Source: Hoplostethus atlanticus
Taxonomy: Eukaryota; Chordata; Actinopteri; Trachichthyiformes; Trachichthyidae
NCBI GenBank assembly: GCA_034670405.1
Contig: JAXDDX010000055.1
Span: 2,620,501-2,684,500 of the forward strand
Direction: 5' to 3'
DNA: 64,000 nt
The notes beneath the pieces were generated by a model. It saw only the letters and a list, made by a program, of their open reading frames with translations. It was not told the DNA's origin and ran no database searches. Positions 1 to 12,795 of this stretch are shown piece by piece; position 1 is the stretch's first letter; each line of letters begins with the position of its first letter. Both the position numbers and the translations under genes were made by a program.

Positions 1-466
1 GCTGGCGCCCCTCCCTCTCTCTCGGTGGGCCAGCCGTGGAGCACCAAATCCGAGCAGTCTGTCAGGCTTCCAGGAGCATCCCGCTCCAACCCGACAACCC
101 GACCGCTGCTGGTGCTTCCACTGGCTCTCACTCCACAGTCCGATCTTCTCGATCGCCTGTCAGACTCAGTCATTCACCCCCCTCTCACGCATGTACTGTC
201 CACTGACTCAACTCTCTCCCGGATCCAACTCTCTCCTCTCCGGCCATTGTCATTGTTGTTAATAGAGAAAATAATTAATCTGACTGTACACGCATTGTCC
301 TGCTTCATTCTGCATGGATAGTAAGGAAGGAGCTGGCGGTTCACGGCAGTGAAAGCTCACCAGGCTTGAAAGGGTTAAATGTTGGCTGGGTGGAGTTCTT
401 GCTGGAGAGCCAATAGGAAGGTCCCATTGATGCCTCTTCCCCGCCCCCTGATTAGCATTTAGTGCA
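1..466. other. Left-edge non-coding DNA, no gene recognised
   Basis: CT-rich sequence in the first ~250 bases, followed by unremarkable DNA. One short open frame begins at 25, but it shows no family resemblance, no splice context I trust and no conserved motif. It may be the flank or UTR of a gene outside the window. Confidence 0.4.
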
Positions 467-979
467 ACTAGTGAGCATTTTGGCTTCCAAAATGTTTACT
501 AGTTGAACTAGTGGGCATTTGGGCTTTCACTAGTTCATCTAGTAAACATTTTGACCTCACTAGTTAACTAGTGAAGTAAAAATGTCTCTCACTAGTGTAA
601 CTAGTGGATATTTTGGACCTCACTAGTTCCACTAGTAAACATTTTGAGCCTCACTAGTTAACTAGTAAGGTCAAAAAGACCCCAACTAGTGTAACTAGTG
701 GACATTTTGGCCTTCACTAGTTCAACTAGTAAATATTTTGGCTCTCACTAGTTAACTAGTACAGAAAATTGTAGCTCACTAGTTAACTAGTAAGACTTTC
801 AGCGTTACTAGTTCGGTCCAGAGGGCCACTAGTGCGTCAAAAAGCGAACTAGTTGGGACTTTGGTGCTACTAGTTGCTGAAAAAGAGTGACTAGTACAAG
901 TTTTTGTTCAACTAGTACGACAAAATGCCGAACTAGTGCGACCAAATGTCCAACTAGTGCTGACAAAGACCGAACTAGT
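467..979. repeat. ACTAGT-palindrome cluster (degenerate tandem array)
   Basis: I count about 29 copies of the palindromic hexamer ACTAGT in roughly 513 bases. Many are paired as ACTAGT-TNA-ACTAGT or ACTAGTGTAACTAGT. Pairs are separated by short T-rich spacers of the type 'GGACATTTTGG' or 'AAACATTTTGA', giving a loose period of about 30 or 60 bases. Toward the right end (about 800-979) the sites become single, with more varied spacers. There is no coding frame. It is not a CRISPR array: repeats are palindromic hexamers and the spacers are themselves related. It may be an expanded inside of a non-autonomous element or a local satellite. Confidence 0.85.
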
Positions 980-1047
980 GTAGGAAGCTGACACCTGATA
1001 TCAAGGATATGGAATAAATGCTCAAATGGCTTTCCATACTGGCTTGG

Positions 1048-1146
1048 GAGGTCCCACTGCTTCCCAGTCCGCTGCCTGCTGAGGTGCTACTGCTTCCCAG
1101 TCCGCTGCCTGCTGAGGTGCTACTGCTTCCCAGTCCGCTGCCTGCT
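1048..1146. repeat. 33-bp minisatellite, three units
   Basis: Three tandem 33-base units occupy 1048-1080, 1081-1113 and 1114-1146. Units two and three look identical, and unit one differs at only a few bases near its start (GAGGTCCCAC versus GAGGTGCTAC). The array is open in more than one frame on both strands, which explains the short repetitive open frames there. I do not regard those as genes. Confidence 0.9.
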
Positions 1147-4010
1147 GAGGCTACAATTGCTAAGAGAAAGACATCAGAGAAGAAATACCCAAATGTATCC
1201 ACTATACAGGTTTCCCTCTCTCGATGACATTTCCAGTGTGGTTTCCCAGCCTGTCAGCCTGCTGCCTTGGGAGGTCCTTCCACCTGTAGGACACACAGAG
1301 AAGATGTAGCTCAATTTAGCTCTAATAATGTTTCCTTCTCTGGACTGAAAGACAAAATCTCCGAGTCATACTTTTTGTGTAGAATGAAGACTGATGCCAT
1401 TCATTGGGGAGAGTGAAGATCAATGTGTTTTTTATTTTTATAAATTGTTATTGTTCAGTAAAAATACTTGCATTCATTTAATTGTTTTGTGTTTGTGATT
1501 AATTCAGACATCTGAAGATGTATTTTATCAACTAGCCTCTTCAGTCATTGCGGCACTTGTATGCTCACGTAAGTGAGGGTGATTATACTGTATTGTTAAA
1601 TGTCGTGGCAATTTAAGTCAATTGCACTTTGTCTAGTTGGTGAGATCAGCTCAATAAAGCTATAACACAATATTCGTCAGAGACTTACGTCTCTTAGGCC
1701 TTTAATGCTTGCAAGCAGAGCTGAAACCACACACACCGAGGTGTATGCAGAATGAGCTCCCGTAATTCAGTTCCTCAGATACATTTATACACATGACTGA
1801 CCAGTTCTACAGACACACATAGTAAAAGGCTAGTAAGTGAAGACATGCAAAGCCATTCACCATCACCCAGCCGTAAAGAAGTTATCTCCCATGCAATAAA
1901 AGTTCTGCTCCAACTCTTTACGACTTGACCTTCCTTGACCCCAGGACCTACTCATTTCCCAGGTCCAACTTTCAGCCAGATCAAAAGGAAATGAACACAC
2001 ACACATTCTTCTTAGCTCAGTAGTTTTCCCACTGCTGTGACTATACATACATATTATTGCCATTTATACTTTAAGCATATCAAAAGCACTTACATCATTA
2101 TTTTCCATAACATTAAATCACCTGTTATTTTCTCTGAAGGGATAATACACGTTTACATTTTGCAATTTTTGTGACCAAGGATCCTTTCCATACAAGGGGG
2201 GCATCCAGGTAACTGTGGGGGTACAGCTAACTAGTTCTGATCCATTACAGATGACTTGTCTAGCGTTATGGTTGGTTCATTGATAATCTAAAAAATATAC
2301 GGTGTGATATATATATATACATATATATATAAACCAATGACTTCCTTGCAAAGCCTGTCTTTAAAAAAATCCAAATGGTTGATGAGGTCACTGATGGCTC
2401 TTACAATAACTACTGAAGCCATAAATCGCAAAGTGACTTTTGCTCCATTGGAGAATTGAAAAAAAAATCCCTTGTCACTGTTGATAGGTCCTAAAGCAAC
2501 CTGGTATCAGTTTTTGTTACTATTTCTGTGTTCAGTATGTCACTACAGCCATACTACTGTGGTACTGTGGTGGTGTCCTGATTATCTGATTGGCCTCAGC
2601 TGCGCTTACCTTCACCATTGCCAGAAGAGGGCGGGGAGGTACTGTCCCCTCCCACACCCTGCCGAGCTGACCTGTGTGGGACTGGGCGCTGTCCCTGGTG
2701 CTGAAGTCCTCTGGAGCTGCCTGTTAATTCAGATATACCTGGGCATTCACCAAATCAGTCTACCCCACCAACCCACACTGTACCACCCCATCCACTCCCA
2801 AATACACAAACAGCCAATTAACAAATACAACTTTATTGTATTTTGTAATAGGAAATATAAACACATTAATAATAATAATGCGGTAGGGAATACAGATTAA
2901 CTCATAAACTTATTTAACAATTCAATCAAACCTCAATTAACTCTTTGCAGATGGATTGAATAACTGAAACAAACAAACAACAAACTCTGTATGAACAAAA
3001 CTCAATGACAATATTTGCCGATATGAACATCCAACTCATCATCACATGATTGCCACACAAGAACAAGAACAAAAACCATAACGCGATCACCAAATGCCCT
3101 CCAACAACAACCTTTCCTCCTTGGCAACCTTTATTTTGTTTCTGCACAGGTGGTCACCACGTTGCTCAGCAACACTTGCAAACTGTATCAACTCATCACT
3201 GGCAATGTCCGTAAGTGGCACTTGTTCACCAGATGTTCCTGCAGTTTCTCCCATTTGAACTGGACCTTCAGCTCCTTCTGCTGCAGTAGTACTGCTTGCT
3301 CCTGGAAACGTTATGCCCATATAGCTCGTCTGTCACGCGCAGTTACCGCCGCTGTGTCTTCCTGCATAGGCGTAAGGGACAAACTGTTACAGGGACGCCC
3401 ACTATTAGTCATCACAAAATCACTCATCACATTCTTAGTTAAACATGTTCTTACTCAATTGTCATTTATGGCCTTTTTATTGTAAATGACCCATTACTCA
3501 TTACACATTATTGGAAAATGATAAGCACATATGTGCCATGACAATACTATTCACAAATTCACTTTAATGAGGACAGCATATTTGGAGGTCTCAGTTACAT
3601 CAACTAATCAAGTGAGCCCGACATAATTTATGTGAATTGACAATACAGATGTTAAAAGTTAGTTATGCTTCCACATTAATATTTACAGTATAAAGTTACA
3701 TAGCCAATATACAGTATAGTCATCTGACAGTGCTCATAGTAAAATCATGTTAACGATCATGCATTTAACACAACAAATGGCCGTTATGCCACAAATTCTA
3801 AAGTAATTGACCAATATCAGACACGCCATTATCAACACAGTTTTTTTTAGTCTTATCCAGTCTCTTTTTGGCAACTCATCTGCCACAGAACCAACTTCTG
3901 TGAAACCACCATGAATACCTTCCGCAGGACGCCATCATTCACCGACAGCTCCCTCTGCTGGCCATTTGCCATTTCCAGCGTCTAGCGCCCACGGGCTTCA
4001 CCAAAAGAGT
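1147..4010. other. Intergenic DNA, no gene recognised
   Basis: AT-rich sequence without a recognisable exon. A potential polyadenylation hexamer (AATAAA) lies near 1653, and a short (TA)n tract lies near 2310-2332. A frame on the minus strand (3320 to 3087) encodes a Glu/Lys-rich tail with no family match I can name. It could be part of a decayed transposon accessory gene, but that is not supported well enough to call. Confidence 0.4.
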
Positions 4011-4340
4011 TTACATTGATGGCAGCGACTTAATAACATTGCAACCAGTGGAAACAGGGACACCAAGGTCTCTAGAGATGACCTTATAGCCTTGCGAACG
4101 CTGATGTTTAGTTCTGACATCCTCAGACTCTTTTCTCTTCATCATGTTCACAGACGACCAGGGAAGCAGAACAAACTGTTTTAGCACTTTAAAATAGATA
4201 ATGGGTTCATTTATACCATGTGGGAACCTGCAACCTGTCACAGGGGAGTTGAATTACACTGCAAATGAGAATCTATTTCCTCCAACAAAAATGATTTGAA
4301 TTGTTTTAAAGGGTGCCAATAATCATGACCATGGCCACTT
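4011..4340 (-). mobile_element. Tc1-like transposon fragment (N-terminal transposase)
   Basis: The minus-strand frame 4241-4011 contains 'MMKRKESEDVRTK' followed by 'QGYKVISRDLGVPVST' and 'NVIKS'. This matches the first helix-turn-helix (paired-like DNA-binding part) of fish Tc1 transposases, which typically read like 'K.KELSEDVR.KI...GYK.IS..L.VPVSTV..I.KK'. The similarity stops abruptly at a stop codon at 4011, so the second HTH and the DD34E catalytic domain are absent. On the upstream side (4300-4340 on the + strand) 'GGGTGCCAATAATCATGACC' resembles Tc1 5' end sequence. This is a dead 5' fragment. Confidence 0.7.
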
Positions 4341-5179
4341 TTACATATTGAAACCATAAAATAGTTTTATTTTTATTCGTATTGTTTGATCATGTGCAGT
4401 TGTAAATCGATAGATGAACGTGTGAAGACCAGAAGTTGTTTCAATTTCCAATTGTTTCAGAAGATATTTACCCAAACAGATATGCATTAAGCCAAATGTC
4501 CCCATTGGGTAGGATTTTGTCCCATATGGAGAAGAGGGAAGATTTATGTTGTTAGAAGAGATGGAAAAGATCTACATAACTGTTTCATTATAGTTGGTCA
4601 GATCAGTGTGGAGAGAGTGAAACCTATGTAAGTTGTCACGCTTATACATTGTCTCAGTATACTAACGTTTAATGAATGAAATAAGACTAAAAGTAAAATG
4701 AAACTTTCACATTCTTTACATTTTGCTGAGGATGCCCAAGGACTCTTTTCGCTGTAATAGAATAGAACTACCTAGTGATTAACTCGCTGCTAGGACAGAA
4801 ATAGGTTTAATAATTGTTAAAGATGCATTGTTATATGAAGCTACTGAATGGATCACCTGGAATAGTTGAACACTTCAAAAACGTTAATAGAACTGGCCTT
4901 GAATGCACCCTACTCCTCCTTAGGGAGTTACGAACATTACGTCAGAGGATCAACAACACTGGTAGCTGCGTCAAAGTCGCCAGAGTTAGCCAGAATCAGA
5001 CCGGATGTGATGTGATTCTACCATCAAAATAAAAGCATATATTTATCCACTTGTATGGTTATGACTATGTAATAAACGTTATCTATATAGGACTGTTAAA
5101 AACATGAGTTATACAGTTCTTAATAGGTTGGGAATACAATTGGCAGATGACAGTAATTAAACCAGTTTGAGCTGTTCAT
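4341..5179. other. Intergenic DNA, nothing recognised
   Basis: AT-rich and non-repetitive as far as I can see. A short frame at 4814-5032 has no recognisable content. The stretch may include the 5' part of the LTR described next, whose left boundary I could not fix. Confidence 0.35.
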
Positions 5180-5620
5180 GGCACTGAACAGGGCATGGCA
5201 GAGGCATTGCAGAGCCTAGGGGCCTGACAGCAAAAGCCTTCTGCTTTTCCTGTATTATCATGTGAGATGTATCTATACTTGTGTGTGATCTATCTACATG
5301 AATGTATTGCTTGTGTGAGCCCATACTGAAGGCTGGCCATATGAGAGACTCAAGAAACCTTTAACACAGTACATATTGTTCAGTCTAGGTAGAAAATAAC
5401 CTTGTAGATGTTTAGAAACTACCCCCCTCCTGTCTTTCCCTGTTTATAATCACTGTTCAGATAGTTCTCTGGCAGAGATCTGCATACCCTGTGTGTGTGT
5501 GTATATCTCTCCTGAGTACTCAGCTATTGTAAATAAATATACTCAAGTAAATCATGACTTGAGGACTCTTTGTCAACCTCTGAATTTATTCAACAAACTG
5601 GCGTCATGAACAGGATCTCA
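5180..5620 (+). mobile_element. Probable LTR with primer-binding site (retroelement remnant)
   Basis: The region has an LTR-like order: a promoter-like AT stretch near 5440, a polyadenylation hexamer (AATAAA) near 5531, an end in CAACA near 5595, then 'TGGCGTCATGAACAGGATC' at 5600-5618. That last string resembles the tRNA primer-binding site that follows the 5' LTR in many vertebrate endogenous retroviruses and some Ty3/gypsy elements. A splice-donor-like GTAAGC follows at about 5640. No gag, pol or env frame is present downstream, so this would be a nearly solo LTR with a short leader. The left boundary is approximate. Confidence 0.5.
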
Positions 5621-5639
5621 GTACAGACCACGAACTGGG

Positions 5640-6440
5640 TAAGCACATAATTCTCATTATGACTTCCCATGTGAGTGTGTCTTGATCCATAACAAACTAA
5701 CTTGAAAGAGGTTTACTATTGAACAGAAACCAAATCAAAATGCATTTCTGAGTGGTAATCAGTGTCTGAGGCGTAAAGTTATTCTTGTTTCAAGGATACT
5801 GATGCTTCATGTTAACTAGAGGATGACCTAAAGCCTAGCACTGAGTGTCTCCAAGTGATTTGTCTCCCAACAATGTTTTGTCTATTCTAGTGACTTTGTT
5901 ATTGAGACCGGAGGTAACCCTAAAGGGGCTTGTGTAACTTGTAGGTATAAAGATCCTGTTCACTCTTAGGAGGGGCAGAGAAATGCTTGAAGGTTGTTGG
6001 AGCTGTAACATGCTTAAATGATCACTCTGCTTAAACAACCTTCAGTGGCAATCGACTTCTTTGACAAATTTCCACAACATATGGTCTGCATGACAGTATT
6101 AGCATGACTTAGTTGTAGAAAACATGACTGATCTTGCGTTTTTTCTAGTATCGCTTAAGGTTTACACTTTGATCAATACATTCTTATCATTAAAGGATCA
6201 AGAGACTCAGGAATTTGTCTTGAAATGCCTTTGGGGCCAATAACAAGTACTACCAAGTACTAGTACTACAAGTAGTAGTACTCGGCACAGCAAATGGAAG
6301 GCAATGCCATGTTGGTGGCTGTGAAAAAGATATTTGGGATAAACAACAATTGTATTTTAATTTACTACAAATTACTCGTCGGATATAGTTTTTAGGTTTT
6401 ATTTTGAAAGTTTGACCGGATGTTTGTATTCTGGTTTGCG
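5640..6440. other. Intergenic DNA upstream of cds2
   Basis: No exon recognised. A small patch of CAAGTACTA/TAGTAGTACT direct and inverted repeats sits at about 6245-6283. The rest is unremarkable AT-rich DNA leading into the cds2 promoter region. Confidence 0.4.
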
Positions 6441-6576
6441 TCACACTAGTGTGGCTGAGTGAGAATTGCTGCTGTGGAAAAGCTCAGAATTGTCAGATCT
6501 GCGAGTCCCAATAACGACTGACTGTCTCTGAAACCACAGGACCCTCGCTGTTGTCGTTTGGCTGAGAGTTGCTAAA
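6441..6576 (+). promoter_or_regulatory. cds2: cds2 5' UTR / promoter-proximal region
   Basis: Sequence immediately before the cds2 start codon. It contains CpG sites and no in-frame upstream ATG that would extend the protein with family-like residues. The transcription start is not determined. The next several hundred bases after exon 1 (6643-7330) are also relatively CpG-containing, consistent with a housekeeping promoter and first intron. Confidence 0.45.
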
Positions 6577-9405
6577 ATGACAGAGCTAAGGCACCGTGGA
6601 CCTGCAGACAACGACCTACAACACCAGCAGTCAGATGACAAGGTAACGTTAACTCTGGTTCATTCCTGCCGTTTGGAAGCGAAGCTAACGCTAGCTAGCC
6701 AGCCATACTTGGTAATAACAGTTAGCTAATAGTTAACCCCGTTCCGTGCTCTCTTACGGAGATAACATAGCGCCTAAGTCCCTTCACAAATCTGGCAATT
6801 TAGTGTTGCCTTGCTTATCGACAAAGGTACACAACACGTAGAACAGGATTACAGACCTTTAACGAATCATTAGGAGCCACCGGATAAGTCGACATACAAC
6901 CGATCCACCAAGCAAAACTTTATTTTGATTAAATCCCATCTCTAAAGATTGGTTTACGCTGCTCCTTGCCGCCATTCACGGTGTATATTTGTGGAAGACG
7001 ATTGTGAGAATAAGAGGCGAACAAATTCTAGAAGTTGGAAGTATTGTTAAAAATGAGTGTTGTTGGTATATCGGATATATGCCGAATTGAAGAGTGGCTC
7101 CTACCAGTTCGTAAAAAGTCTTAAATTATGTTCTGGCAGTTATGTACATTGTCTAATAGCGACGAAACATTCAACTGCCAGATTTTTAAATAAAGTTTGG
7201 CGTGACGTTCTGTCCGTAGGAGAGACCTGAACGTATCGGGGCTAGCCAACGTTAGTAACTTAGTTAGCGTTAGCAAAGCATCCAGTGGAGCGTTTCCTTT
7301 TGCCAGCTCACGTAACGTAACAAACGAAGGTATATTTTACTTCTAGTCGACTTCATCAATAGAAGTAGTTCTGTAATCAAACAATAACATTTTGTACATT
7401 TTGTTTATTTTGTTAAACGGTTGGTAAATACCCTGAGCTCACTTCGCCACTGCCTACTTGCTGAAATGAAACCGTTAGCCTGGCTGTTTTTCCTGCAACA
7501 GCAGCAACGCTTCAGGGATGCTGTTTTCTTGCAGGAGTTTATAATTATGCCCGTGTTTCATTCGAATGGCGTGAAAATGCATATAAGACCAGTATGCGTT
7601 GCCTGGGTTTGTGAACATGAATGTTAAGGTTCCATACCAGTGAATAGTCGGAGCCCAGAAAGGGGCGTGGTGAATGCGTGATTGACGTGAGGCTCTAAGA
7701 GAGAGGACGTGATTACAGAAACAAGTAGATGGGAAAGATAGGGTAAGATACGCACCTACAACAAGCCAAAAACTACGGAGCCCCTGAGTGGTCACGTCAT
7801 ATTTTTTTTCTAGTTCGTGCGCTCGTGTTTTTACTAAATCGTTCTAGAAATAAATATGATGTGACCACCCAGGGGCTCCGTAAAAAACAGCCCATGCAAG
7901 GCAAATGTTAATCAATTTGTGACTTTTTCTTAACTGTGTCCTTTGATTGGTTTGAACTCTGTTGGGGGGGGTGATGCTGAGCTGTGAGTACACCTGCTCA
8001 GAATCAGTAATCATGTAATCAGTTGATTGCTTTTTACACACATGTGACTTTGTGTTTCTGTCGTCAGTGTGTCATACACATACTCCGGTGCGGCTGGTGG
8101 TCTTTTCCCAGCCTGAAACATAACATGTAATTGTCGTTGAACTAACATTGTAAGTAGCATTTCCGGACATTCTTAACTTGAAAGGCAAGACATTGTGCAG
8201 TGGCCAGGCCTATATCTAATTCAGCACACACAGCCCTCTGACCACAGGTTGTTAATTCTGCAAGTTTGCTTACTTTATTGCTTTATTATGTGGTGCCTTC
8301 TGTGGGCTGTTTCAGCTCAGAATATATGAGAAAATTCTGCCCGCACAATGAATTGACGCTCCCGTCACAGTTTATTCATGAACGTTACGATGCCTGGTGT
8401 GAGGTGAGGCCTGAATGTTGCTGATTAAAGCACCACTGGGGCATCCATCCACTGAGTATTTTTCTTTTTTATCGTCTTGCCTTTTGTATCAGACAGAAAT
8501 ATGTGGCCTTGGTTGCTTGGCTCCACCCACACAATCTCCATTATGTGGGCCTAAATTTTCCCTGTCTAGCTCACTTCTCATCAGCGTTGCCCACTCGGCA
8601 ACTTCTTTCAGTATTATGAATCTGTCAGACATAGGCCCATGTAAGTCAGTTTGAAATTTTCATTTGAGTGCAGTTTTCAAGTCTTGCCATTTTAAAGACG
8701 ATTGAGTGTGGCGTGCATTCATAATTTCAGACGTTAGAGGTTGTTTACTTCCTGATGATGTAGAGTCGCATTCCAAATGACAGTTTGACTACGTTTGCAG
8801 TGTGGATGGTCGTTCGAAGCCCTTCAAAACAGGCTGTCCTAAGGCTTAATGTGAATGATGAATGTTGAATTTTGTGTCATTACAAACACGACTTCAAAGC
8901 ACCACTCCAGTTTTTCTCCCTGGAGTGCTGATCATACACTTAGCCTTGGACTGAAATGTTTGCGGCTGATGAATTCACTGGAAAATGCGACTGAGACCTT
9001 GAAGTGGTCCTTATCATGAATTTCTCATTTCCTTTTCACTCCGTTTTCAAATGGACCCAAACCCATTGGACTGGTTTTACACGCAAAATACTCTGGTTGC
9101 ATCAACTTAATGTGGCATTCTGTGCTTTTTGGCTGTGGACTAGTGAGTTCAGAGGTCTCAGGTCTAAAAGCTCTAAAATGCCACGAAAGATGATGCAAGA
9201 ACGTAAATGGTGATCATACTTTCTAGCTTTTCTCAATTCATTTACAAAAAAACTAAACAAGGACACTTGTTTGCCCCTGGTCTGACAGGAAGCATGAAAT
9301 TGGAGGAGTGAGGGAGTGTTTGTGAAACTAGCGCCTATTTTTAACCCCAGCATCCTGAATGAGATAGGATATTGTCTCCATAGAAACCAACAGGCCCGGA
9401 GGTCT

Positions 9406-9504
<99 letters not shown>

Positions 9505-12500
9505 CTATTTCGTGTTAGCCTACACATTGCATTTTGTAATGGCATTTTTCTATGTGTAATGTTTGTAAAGCAATGGGATTTTCCAAATCTCTGGAGTGGG
9601 AAAGTAACATAATATAGCAGCTCAACAAAATATTACAGTACTTCCACCTCACCACACAGTCAAAAAAGGAGACGGATGTTCACATCTGATAGCCAGCAGT
9701 TGCTCCTGTTAGGAAACCCTAGCATAATGAAAACGAGGGTAAACCGCAGGCAGGACTGATGCTCATTTTGTTTAGCTAACGTCACCTGGACAGGAACTGG
9801 ATTTGTTTTGATCCCTCCTGTTCCTTGACTGCCAAAATGTCCGACTAGGTACCAAAACTGTCCAGTAAACGAGCTGCTTGTGAGTCCATGTGACACCTCC
9901 ACCTCGCCTTTTGGAATAGGCCTAATGAACTGCTACAAAAATAATATAAGTTATTAAAATAGAAAATATCATACTGCAATCATATCATCCTGCTGCCTAG
10001 TTGTTGCCCTACCGTAAGATTGTGCAACACCAAGCCAAGCGTCTGCTGGTTTGAACGTGAGGTGAGAGCGGTGAGCCTAATTTGGTCAACACCCAGGGAG
10101 AGGTCAGCAGAGGGCGGCGGGTTGTAAGAGAGACCAAGCTGGAGAAACCTCTTCGTCTCGATCAGACAGGCTGCAATGTGCTACTGCCACCGTCTGATGA
10201 CATCCCTGGGCGACTGTTACCATGGAGAGGCAGAGATTGGGCACTGCTTTAAGCAGGCCTCCCCACCCAGAGAACAGATGGAACCGGGAAATCAACAATA
10301 TTGATGGAGATGATTTGGCGCTGCGTTCAGCCTCCCTCTCACAATGCGGCACTGGAAATATTGAAACATTGAAATTGGTGTAGACAGATGGTTTGCTCAT
10401 GCTGGCTTTTATTAAAAATCTGATGCCAGCCAGTGAGTGTGGTCTGCTTCCAGTGATGGATATGATGCAGTTTGTTTGATTTTACTATTTATCGTAGAAT
10501 TGATCAATACTACACTGGTTGTCTATGGGAAGCCCTTAACCTGAATAGATTCTAATCATAATTGTGATCCTAGGTTTCAGTGGAGGGAGTTATTTTCCCA
10601 AATGCTTTCCACCCTGCCAAGAATAAAATTCTGGAGGAAACGAATACGAATGCGTGCAGTTTTTAAAATGTTTTTGGCATGAAAGTTGTGAAATGTAAAA
10701 TTGATTACTGGCACAAGATATAGGTTATCGGCAGCTTCAGTCCAAAAATATCAATATTGGCCTACATATCGCTTGAATCCTTGTGTAGGGGGACGCAAAT
10801 TGAAATGTTTTATTTTCATTTTGCAACAGAAAGGTCTTTATGAAAATAGTCTTTCGTCTCAGTCTGCCCGGATAGGTGCTACACTCCCGCTATTAATGGA
10901 CACAGCGTTTCGTTTACATTAATTTAGCTGCCGTGCTGTACTGCTGGAAAAATGCACAATTGTCCATCTGCCATGATATAAATATCCAAATAAGAGCCTT
11001 CCTTAAACTGCAACACCTACTGGAACCGATCCTGGACTGGAACCAGGAGCAAACCAAAATTGCCCCACATCTATACAAACTGTGTAGGAAACACTGAGTG
11101 GAGATGCTGGTTTCCATGGCCCAAGCATGTCACGTTTCTAACTTGTATAATAACTATACATGTCTTGTAATGGACAGGTTATAGAGCCTCGTATGTGTAT
11201 TTCTGAGCATTCTGTGGTTGCCTCTGTGGGTTTCTCGCTAGAGCACAGTATCTATACTTAATGTCAGTATCTTACTCCCCTTCTGTCTGTCTTCCTGTCT
11301 CTTTCTTTATCTCGGTCTTGTCTCTATCAGGGTTCAGAGAGCAAGTTGAAAGCAGAGAAAAGTGGGGCGTCGGACAGTGAGTCCAAGGCGGACGCGGGGC
11401 TCCCAGAGGTGCCGGTCTCCGCCGACGACACCCCAGAGGTTCTGAACAAGGCCCTGTCGGGACTCTCCTCACGGTAGGCTCACTGTTTCAGGGGGAAAGG
11501 GAGGGATTCGTCTGCAGGAAATGAATGTTCTCTATCTGTGTGTGACTGTTGTTTCAAAACGGTGTGCGTGTGCTCAGCAAACGTTCCTTGGGTAAATGAA
11601 GTAAAATCATTTCTGTCAGTCTGTTCTGTCAGTATATGTCTGGTCCACTTATATATGGACCAGGTGGAGAAAAACCTTTTTAGATGGGTAGGAAAAAAGT
11701 CGAGTCAACATCAAATAGTGGTTGAGACCAAGTCAAATCCGAATCAAAATAGGCACGAGTCCCAGTCGGTTTGGAGACTCAATTACTACAGCCCTGCCTC
11801 ATTCTATTCTTGAATGCATTCTTGGATGCCTTCCCACTTTCCCAGAGATTGGTGAAACAGTTTATCCAATTGTCCAATTCACACAGATAGACTGTTTGTA
11901 AAATCACCCCACAAAAAAAGTACAAAAAGTTGAAAAGCACGAGCTGTGTTATTTGACTTAAGACGAACGAAGTGTAAATCAAGTCTTACACTCTCAACAA
12001 AAATGTTTCTATGTACCAGGGATTCTTGTACCATTGTACCGTAGCAGAATCCTTCTTGGTGCTATAAAGAACCCTTTTAGAAAGATTTGCTCAAATGGTT
12101 CTACATCATATATATAAATCAGCAGTATATGCACTTTATTCTGATATTGATTGTTTTGTTTTTTTAACAAATAGAGCGTCCATTTGAGTCATTACACTTC
12201 CATGCAGAACCACCATCCTAACCAAAGAATCCTTGTTTGTACACCTCAGCACTGCTACACATGGGGAGGCGAGGCATGATTCATCCAGAAAGAATCCCTC
12301 TGCACACATAGTTTGTCTTTGTGCAATAGGCTGCATGAATCACTGAACTCAATTTCTCTGGCGGAAGACTAATGCTACAGCCTCGCGTTGTGTATGCGAG
12401 GGCTACACTATTTTTAAAGACGCAATAAAAAAGGGACACAAACAACTTTGTCTACAGGATATGGTTATTGAACAGTCAGCACGCTTTGTTTATTTTTATC

Positions 12501-12751
12501 GCGGTAGTCTGATCCGCCGCCTGAAAGTGCAGGGCCAGCAGCAGTACAGCGATGTGACGTCTTGCTCAAAGACACTCCAGCAGGGCAGACACTTGGGAGT
12601 CACGGGGAGTCGAGCCTTGGACCTTCCAGGCTCTGCTGCCCCATGCCCCACCCCCTCACACAGGATTAATTTAGGTCAACGTTTTGATCCGTTTTTTTCG
12701 GGTGGTATATCGACCATCTGAATTCAATGAGCCAATCGGTTATGTTTATTG

Positions 12752-12795
<44 letters not shown>

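Noticed and set aside
467-979. CRISPR-like array
   Set aside because: Repeats are 6-bp palindromes with related spacers, in a vertebrate genome. There are no cas genes.
2472-2900. 142-aa frame in the left intergenic region
   Set aside because: Low-complexity end (Asn run) and no domain or splice support.
3087-3320. 77-aa minus-strand frame with Glu/Lys-rich tail
   Set aside because: Considered as a Harbinger Myb-like accessory protein fragment, but the resemblance is too weak to claim.
9102-9545. 147-aa minus-strand and 62-aa plus-strand frames over the GT tract
   Set aside because: Opened by the (GT)n microsatellite; the encoded His-Thr or Cys-Val runs are artefacts.
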